A stretch of 10,905 nt of DNA from an uncultured Psychrobacillus sp. (lineage in GTDB: Bacteria; Bacillota; Bacilli; Bacillales_A; Planococcaceae), in NCBI GenBank assembly GCA_934234185.1, contig CAKQHO010000118.1, forward strand, positions 1 through 10,905, in the 5' to 3' direction. The translations under genes and the position numbers were made by a program. Of this stretch, positions 7,004-10,905 are shown piece by piece. Below the pieces are notes generated by a model. That model ran no database searches and had not been told where the DNA came from. It saw only the letters and a list, made by a program, of their open reading frames with translations. Within the stretch, counting starts at the first letter, position 1, and every line of letters starts with the position of its first letter.

Positions 7004-7007
7004 ATGA
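6951..7007 (+). CDS. Possible 18-codon leader ORF overlapping the exporter ATPase start
   Basis: An ATG at 6951 opens a short frame encoding MMSNGGRWLYPAKLEEIE. It stops at TGA 7005-7007, which overlaps the ATPase ATG as ATGA. It is out of frame with the ATPase, so it is not an N-terminal extension. A weak ribosome site, AAAAGGG (6935-6941), lies nine bases upstream. The overlap and location suggest a translationally coupled leader peptide, but a frame this short can arise by chance and I recognise no homology. Confidence 0.25.
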   Translation: MMSNGGRWLYPAKLEEIE

Positions 7008-7663
7008 TTGAGCTTCAAGACGTTAAAAAATATTACCGGTCCGGAAGTGGCAAGAGCGAGATCCTTCGTGGCATAAATTTGCGAGTGGAGACTGGAGAGT
7101 ATGTAGCAATCATGGGAAAATCGGGATCAGGAAAAAGTACAATGTTAAATTTGCTTGGAACACTTGATCAATTAGATAAAGGCACATATGAGCTTGCAGG
7201 AAATCCGATACATAAAATGAGTAAGTATCGTCGAACTAGACTGCGTAATGAAGAAATTGGATTCGTTTTTCAGCATTTCCAGCTAATACCTAACCTGTCT
7301 GTTTATCAAAATGTGCTGCTTCCACTAACTTATGGACGAAAGCGGTTGAAGAATAAAAAAGCAAGAGTGCTAGCATTGTTGGATGAGATGGGTTTATTGG
7401 ACAAGCAAAAGCAAAAGCCGGAGCAGCTATCGGGTGGAGAAAAGCAACGAGTCGCAATTGCTAGAGCTTTAGTAAATGAACCAAGTCTAATTTTGGCAGA
7501 TGAGCCGACCGGTAGCTTAGATGAGGAAACGACTGAGTCTATTTTACAGCTCTTCGACCGCGTTCACGAGCAAGGGACCACCATTATTCTTATCACACAT
7601 GATGTTGAGGTGGCTGAGCGCGCTGACCGAATACTTCATTTAAAGAATGGGGTGATTCAATGA
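7004..7663 (+). CDS. MacB/LolD-type ABC exporter ATPase (YknY-like)
   Basis: The cytoplasmic ATPase of a two-gene ABC exporter, 219 residues, the usual length for the MacB/LolD/YknY group. Walker A is G38-K-S-G-S-G-K-S-T46, the Q-loop glutamine is Q90 in F-V-F-Q-H-F-Q-L-I-P, the signature is L142-S-G-G-E-K-Q-R149, Walker B ends L-A-D166-E167, followed by P-T-G-S-L-D173, and the switch histidine is H199 in I-T-H-D. L-A-D-E-P-T-G-x-L-D is characteristic of this subfamily. All catalytic residues are present. GGAGGAG at 6992-6998 is spaced five bases from the ATG. Its stop overlaps the permease start as ATGA, so the two are coupled. Family members export peptides, antibiotics or lipoproteins; the substrate here cannot be read from the sequence. 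Confidence 0.9.
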   Translation: MIELQDVKKYYRSGSGKSEILRGINLRVETGEYVAIMGKSGSGKSTMLNLLGTLDQLDKGTYELAGNPIHKMSKYRRTRLRNEEIGFVFQHFQLIPNLSVYQNVLLPLTYGRKRLKNKKARVLALLDEMGLLDKQKQKPEQLSGGEKQRVAIARALVNEPSLILADEPTGSLDEETTESILQLFDRVHEQGTTIILITHDVEVAERADRILHLKNGVIQ

Positions 7664-8976
7664 AGGTATGGACGGCGTTAAAGCTCGCTACCTTTGGGCT
7701 ATGGTCTAACAGGCTTCGTGTCCTATCTGCGATGATGGGTATTGTCATTGGAATGTTTGCTGTCATTGTCCTGACCGCAATCGCAATAGGGGTAAAGGAT
7801 ACACTGATGAAGCAGATGGGGAACTTGGGTGCTGAGCAGATCTTGGTTATCCCTGGCAGACTGCTAGATACAGCAAATGGCCAAAAGGATTTGCTCAGTG
7901 GCTTAACAAGCGTGCCTAGTACACTGACCTATGAAGATGCAGAGGCAGTAGCTGCTGTGCCAAACGTAAAATCAGTTACTCCTCAGCTTGAGACAATCAA
8001 TTGGATTCAATATGACGAAAAGAAAATTCAATCCTCCTTAGTAGGAACGACGAATCTATATGGGAAAATTCAACATGCTGAGCTAGCAGAAGGACGTTTT
8101 TTCTCGGAGGAAGAGCAGGACGCTAAAGCCAAAGTAGTAGTGCTTGGAAATAATATTCAAGAGGCATTACTGGGAATAACGGATGTTCCTAAGGGCGACG
8201 AGGAACCCAAAACAGAATCCAAGGAGGTACCCTTCTGGGAGAAGCTGCTTCAGAAGCTACTAGGGGAAAATGCATCTGCTGCCGAAACAATCATTGGCAA
8301 GAAGGTACTAATTAACGAGGAGGAGTATGAGGTAATCGGGGTGCTGGCTCCCAATGCATCTCTTGGGTCAAGTACAGACAATAATGCTATTATCCCTATC
8401 GGTACGGCACTTGAGGTAACAGACATGAAGAACCTGACAAAAATGGTAGTGGAGGCAACGAGTGTTGATGTAATAGACGAGGTAGATGCAGCCGTTTTTA
8501 GTGCAGTGAAGGAAAATCATTCTGAAATTGATTTTAGTGTAATCAAACAAGATCAAATGCTTGGTGCGCTTGGAAAAGTAACCTCTATTTTGCAGGTAAT
8601 GCTTTTGGGTATTACAGCAACTGCATTATTTATTAGTGGGAGTGGAATCATGAATGTTATGGTCATGTCTGTTCGCGAAAGAACACGAGAAATAGGAATA
8701 CGAAAAGCGTTAGGCGCGACTACTTTTGAAATTATGCTACAGTTCTTCTTTGAAACATTTTTACTCTGTATCATAGGAGGAGCGGTAGGAATTGGTCTAG
8801 GCTATGGATTTATTGAGCTATGGAATAGTAATATAGAGCTCTTCTCCCTAGTATTGCCACTGTGGGCAGTTAAGCTGACACTGTATACATCCATAGGAAT
8901 AGGTGCACTTTTTGGAATATACCCAGCACTTAAGGCGGCTAGGATGAACCCAAGTAAGGCCCTAAGGTTTGAGTAA
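7660..8976 (+). CDS. MacB/FtsX-family ABC exporter permease (YknZ-like)
   Basis: The membrane partner of the preceding ATPase, 438 residues. The architecture is that of type VII (MacB-like) permeases: one membrane segment at about 21-44, a large extracellular MacB_PCD-type domain (about 45-305), then three C-terminal segments near 309-332, 362-385 and 402-423. The FtsX-family hallmark G-I-M-N-V-M-V-M-S-V-R-E-R-T-R-E-I-G-I-R-K-A-L-G-A-T is at 329-354, and the tail reads A-L-K-A-A-R-M-N-P at 423-431. The extracellular domain carries an unusual charged insertion at about 174-210, between the V-V-V-L-G-N-N segment and I-G-K-K-V-L-I-N-E. The gene starts within the ATPase stop codon (ATGA). No membrane fusion protein (YknX-like) gene is adjacent. 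A terminator follows after five bases. Confidence 0.9.
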   Translation: MKVWTALKLATFGLWSNRLRVLSAMMGIVIGMFAVIVLTAIAIGVKDTLMKQMGNLGAEQILVIPGRLLDTANGQKDLLSGLTSVPSTLTYEDAEAVAAVPNVKSVTPQLETINWIQYDEKKIQSSLVGTTNLYGKIQHAELAEGRFFSEEEQDAKAKVVVLGNNIQEALLGITDVPKGDEEPKTESKEVPFWEKLLQKLLGENASAAETIIGKKVLINEEEYEVIGVLAPNASLGSSTDNNAIIPIGTALEVTDMKNLTKMVVEATSVDVIDEVDAAVFSAVKENHSEIDFSVIKQDQMLGALGKVTSILQVMLLGITATALFISGSGIMNVMVMSVRERTREIGIRKALGATTFEIMLQFFFETFLLCIIGGAVGIGLGYGFIELWNSNIELFSLVLPLWAVKLTLYTSIGIGALFGIYPALKAARMNPSKALRFE

Positions 8977-8981
8977 GGATA

Positions 8982-9013
8982 ACACTCGAGGTCATGTGCC
9001 TCGGGTGTTTTTT
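8982..9013 (+). terminator. Intrinsic terminator of the ABC exporter operon
   Basis: ACACTCGAGG (8982-8991) pairs with CCTCGGGTGT (8999-9008), ten pairs with one G-U wobble, around a seven-base loop. Six T residues end at 9013. It is also the apparent docking site of the group IIC intron that begins two bases later. Confidence 0.92.
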
Positions 9014-9015
9014 AA

Positions 9016-9564
9016 GTGCGCCCGGCATGCGCATGAACTATAGGGTGCAAGTCCCGAGCCCCGAAGACAGAAGTAGAGGTTAGCCAAGAGCAAGGGTGTC
9101 CGTGGCGACGCGGAATCTGAAGGAAGCTGGCGGCAAAACACCGGTCCGAGGAACACGAATCTCATATAAGGCTGGATATGATTGAGTGAGTTTGCTTAAC
9201 AAAACAAAGCTCCTTCTGTCGAAGGTCATATCCAGTAAATGAGGCGGATAGATGGTGTGAAAGTGCATGCGCTTACCCGGGGAGGTCTGACAGAAACGTG
9301 AAGTACCCTTCATAACCTACTTGGTGACAAGTAGCTGAACTGTCAGAAGTCAGCAGAGGTCATAGTACAAGGAAGTCTAGAATTACTTGGAAGGACTGAA
9401 CAATTAAGAGAGAATAGCCCTTGGCTTTCCAACTTGGATGTATGAACACAGAAAACGGAAGAAACCTCACGCTTAGAAAGTAGTGGTGAATCCCACGAGG
9501 GTATTTGCGAAGGGTATAGTCCGGTTGGGCAAAAGAAGAACAGCTATTCACGGAAAGGAACGAA
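9016..9564 (+). ncRNA. Group IIC intron RNA, domains I-III and start of domain IV
   Basis: The 549 bases before the maturase gene are ribozyme RNA rather than coding sequence. Domain I starts at the 5' splice site, and the exon-binding loop region is around 9190-9210 (TTTGCTTAACAAAAC). The TACCCGGGGAGG block near 9274 and the GTCAGCAG..GTCATAGTAC block at 9349-9367 correspond to the domain II-III region of IIC introns. Roughly 9405-9564 is domain IV leader, where maturases of this type commonly bind. Domain boundaries are approximate and based on remembered similarity, not on a folded model. Confidence 0.8.
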
Positions 9565-10830
9565 ATGGTGATGTTGAATCAAATTTTGGAACGGCAAAAC
9601 ATGATACAAGCATTAAAGCGAGTTGAAGCGAATAAAGGTAGCCATGGAGTAGACATGATGCCCGTACAAACCTTACGACAGCACATCCTCGAAAATTGGG
9701 ATACCATTAAATCGAAGATTTTGGATGGAACCTATGAACCGCAACCAGTACGTCGAGTCGAAATCCCGAAACCAGATGGTGGCGTGCGCTTATTAGGGAT
9801 TCCAACCGTAACAGACCGTTTGATTCAACAAGCTATCTCGCAGATTTTATCAAAGGAATATGACCAAACATTCTCGGATCATAGTTATGGGTTTCGTCCT
9901 AATCGAAGCGCTCATGACGCTATTCGAAAAGCGAAAGGCTATCTAAAAGAGGGATACCGATGGGTTATCGATATGGACTTAGAGAAATTCTTTGACAAGG
10001 TCAATCATGACCGTTTAATGGCAACATTAGCGAAACGAATTTCAGATAAACCATTATTAAAACTTATCCGTAAATATCTCCAAGCCGGTGTCATGATAAA
10101 TGGAGTGGTTTCGAGCACTGAACAAGGAACACCACAAGGTGGTCCTTTAAGTCCGTTACTATCAAACATTGTGTTAGATGAACTCGATAAAGAGTTAGAG
10201 AAACGTGGACATAAATTCGTTCGATACGCAGATGATTGCAATATTTATGTAAAAACAGAGCGTGCAGGATTACGTGTCATGACAAGTGTACAGCGATTCA
10301 TCGAAGGCAAACTTCGCTTAAAAGTAAATGAAAAGAAATCAGCAGTAGACCGTCCGTGGCATCGTAAATTTCTAGGTTTTAGTTTTACCTTTCATAAAGA
10401 ACCTAAGGTTCGCATTGCGAAATCAAGCCTCGTACGAATGAAGAACAAGATACGAGAGATTACCTCAAGAAAGATGCCATATTCCATGGAATACAGAATC
10501 GAAAGGTTAAATCAATATCTGATAGGTTGGTGTGGGTACTTCGCTCTCGCAGACACGCACTCAATATTTAAAGCATTAGATAGTTGGATTAAACGAAGAT
10601 TACGTATGTGTTTATGGAAGAATTGGAAGAAACCTCGAACAAGAGTCAGAAATCTTATTCGTCTAAAAGTACCTCATGGGAAAGCATACGAATGGGGAAA
10701 TACCCGAAAAGGGTATTGGCGCATTTCAAATAGCCCCATATTACACAGAACCCTCGGCAATTCCTACTGGGAAAGCCAAGGGCTGAAAAGTCTGCAAGTT
10801 CGTTACGAAGCTTTGCGTTATTCATCTTAA
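9565..10830 (+). CDS. ltrA: Group II intron reverse transcriptase/maturase (bacterial class C)
   Basis: The intron-encoded protein, 421 residues, which assists splicing and copies the intron RNA into DNA at new sites. The RT domain spans about 30-275. It has a fingers segment R-L-L-G-I-P-T-V-T-D-R at 75-85, the first catalytic aspartate D138 in D-M-D-L-E-K-F-F-D, an S-Y-G-F-R-P motif at 107-112, Q-G-T-P-Q-G-G-P-L-S-P-L-L-S-N at 187-201 and the active-site Y221-A-D-D224. The thumb/maturase X domain (GIIM-like) covers about 285-370. There is no C-terminal H-N-H endonuclease, as is usual for class C proteins. Frame and active site are intact. The chosen ATG has GGAAAGGA at 9552-9559 five bases upstream; ATG 9571 is an alternative. 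The symbol is the generic family name. Confidence 0.93.
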   Translation: MVMLNQILERQNMIQALKRVEANKGSHGVDMMPVQTLRQHILENWDTIKSKILDGTYEPQPVRRVEIPKPDGGVRLLGIPTVTDRLIQQAISQILSKEYDQTFSDHSYGFRPNRSAHDAIRKAKGYLKEGYRWVIDMDLEKFFDKVNHDRLMATLAKRISDKPLLKLIRKYLQAGVMINGVVSSTEQGTPQGGPLSPLLSNIVLDELDKELEKRGHKFVRYADDCNIYVKTERAGLRVMTSVQRFIEGKLRLKVNEKKSAVDRPWHRKFLGFSFTFHKEPKVRIAKSSLVRMKNKIREITSRKMPYSMEYRIERLNQYLIGWCGYFALADTHSIFKALDSWIKRRLRMCLWKNWKKPRTRVRNLIRLKVPHGKAYEWGNTRKGYWRISNSPILHRTLGNSYWESQGLKSLQVRYEALRYSS

Positions 10831-10833
10831 TTG

Positions 10834-10867
10834 AACCGCCGTATACGGAACCGTACGTACGGTGGTG
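10834..10867 (+). ncRNA. Group II intron domain V (catalytic hairpin)
   Basis: ACCGCCGTA (10835-10843) pairs with TACGGTGGT (10858-10866), nine pairs with one G-U. An upper stem TACG/CGTA (10844-10847 and 10852-10855) carries a GAAC tetraloop, and the two-base bulge CG (10856-10857) on the 3' side is the hallmark of domain V. The catalytic triad reads CGC (10837-10839), the form found in class IIC rather than AGC. The helix begins four bases after the maturase stop codon. Confidence 0.92.
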
Positions 10868-10870
10868 TGA

Positions 10871-10904
10871 GAGGTCGGGAGTTAATCACTCCCTCCTACT
10901 CGAT
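10871..10904 (+). ncRNA. Group II intron domain VI and 3' splice site
   Basis: GGGAGT (10877-10882) pairs perfectly with ACTCCC (10888-10893) around a TAATC loop, and GAG (10871-10873) can pair with CTC (10899-10901). A10898, in CTACTCGAT, is unpaired in this model and lies seven bases from the predicted 3' end, where the branch-point adenosine is expected. The last base of the window would be the first base of the 3' exon. Confidence 0.8.
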
Positions 10905-10905
10905 T

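Larger units (their letters stand above)
9016..10904 (+). mobile_element. Complete group IIC intron with encoded reverse transcriptase
   Basis: A full-length self-splicing retroelement of about 1.89 kb. The 5' end GTGCGCCCGGCATG fits the group II GUGYG consensus and closely resembles, from memory, the Oceanobacillus iheyensis IIC intron. Further conserved blocks are TATAGGGTGCAAGTCCCG near 9040, CAAGGGTGTCCGTGGCGAC near 9092, TTACCCGGGGAGGTCTG near 9273 and GTCATAGTAC near 9358. The maturase gene lies in domain IV, and domains V and VI close the element. I place the 3' end at CTACTCGAT (10904). Insertion two bases after a terminator T-tract is the signature target of class IIC introns. The 5' exon TTAA (9012-9015) is complementary to TTAA at 9196-9199 in domain I, a plausible IBS1-EBS1 pair. 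All parts look intact, so it could be functional. Confidence 0.93.

Noticed and set aside
9080..9551. Minus-strand reading frames of 77 and 63 codons in the intron 5' part
   Set aside because: They run antisense through conserved group II ribozyme sequence, and their translations show no domain-like pattern.
9016..10904. Diversity-generating retroelement or retron
   Set aside because: The RT is flanked by group II intron RNA with a clear domain V, domain VI and 5' GTGCG. There is no template or variable repeat pair and no msr/msd structure.

Overview
The window looks like chromosomal DNA from a low-GC, Gram-positive member of the Bacilli. The signs are strong GGAGG-type ribosome binding sites, a lipoprotein PstS, a PhoP-box-like promoter, an SLH-anchored surface protein, U-tract terminators, and a group IIC intron resembling introns known from Bacillus and Oceanobacillus. 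The SLH plus Ig-like surface protein would fit Lysinibacillus, Solibacillus, Psychrobacillus and relatives, but the genus cannot be fixed from sequence reading alone.

Layout. (1) Positions 1-455 are a non-coding tandem array of 103-bp units: four full copies and a partial fifth. Every unit carries four TTACAACT boxes spaced exactly 21 bp apart. (2) Positions 530-4746 are a complete phosphate-uptake operon, pstS-pstC-pstA-pstB-phoU, on the + strand. It is preceded by four TTTACA-like half-sites in perfect 11-bp register and a TATGAT -10 element, and it ends at an intrinsic terminator. (3) On the - strand, 6706-4811, lies a secreted 631-residue SLH-domain protein with two Ig-like domains, a duplicated helical segment and an unrecognised C-terminal domain. 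Its own terminator sits back to back with that of phoU. (4) After a divergent intergenic region, positions 7004-8976 encode a MacB/YknYZ-type ABC exporter pair (ATPase and FtsX-family permease). It may be preceded by an 18-codon leader ORF, and no membrane fusion protein gene is visible. (5) The exporter terminator at 8982-9013 is followed after two bases by a complete group IIC intron (9016-10904) encoding a reverse transcriptase/maturase. The window ends one base past its predicted 3' splice site.

How the genes work together. PstS captures phosphate outside the membrane, PstC and PstA form the channel, PstB supplies the ATPase, and PhoU links transport state to phosphate signalling. The promoter suggests control by PhoP-PhoR. 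The SLH protein and the ABC exporter are divergently transcribed cell-envelope genes with no evident link to phosphate. The intron is a retroelement that has used the exporter's terminator as its landing site, which is the known preference of the IIC class.

The least explained element is the nested 103-bp/21-bp array upstream of pstS. The intron is a well-defined but known kind of element.
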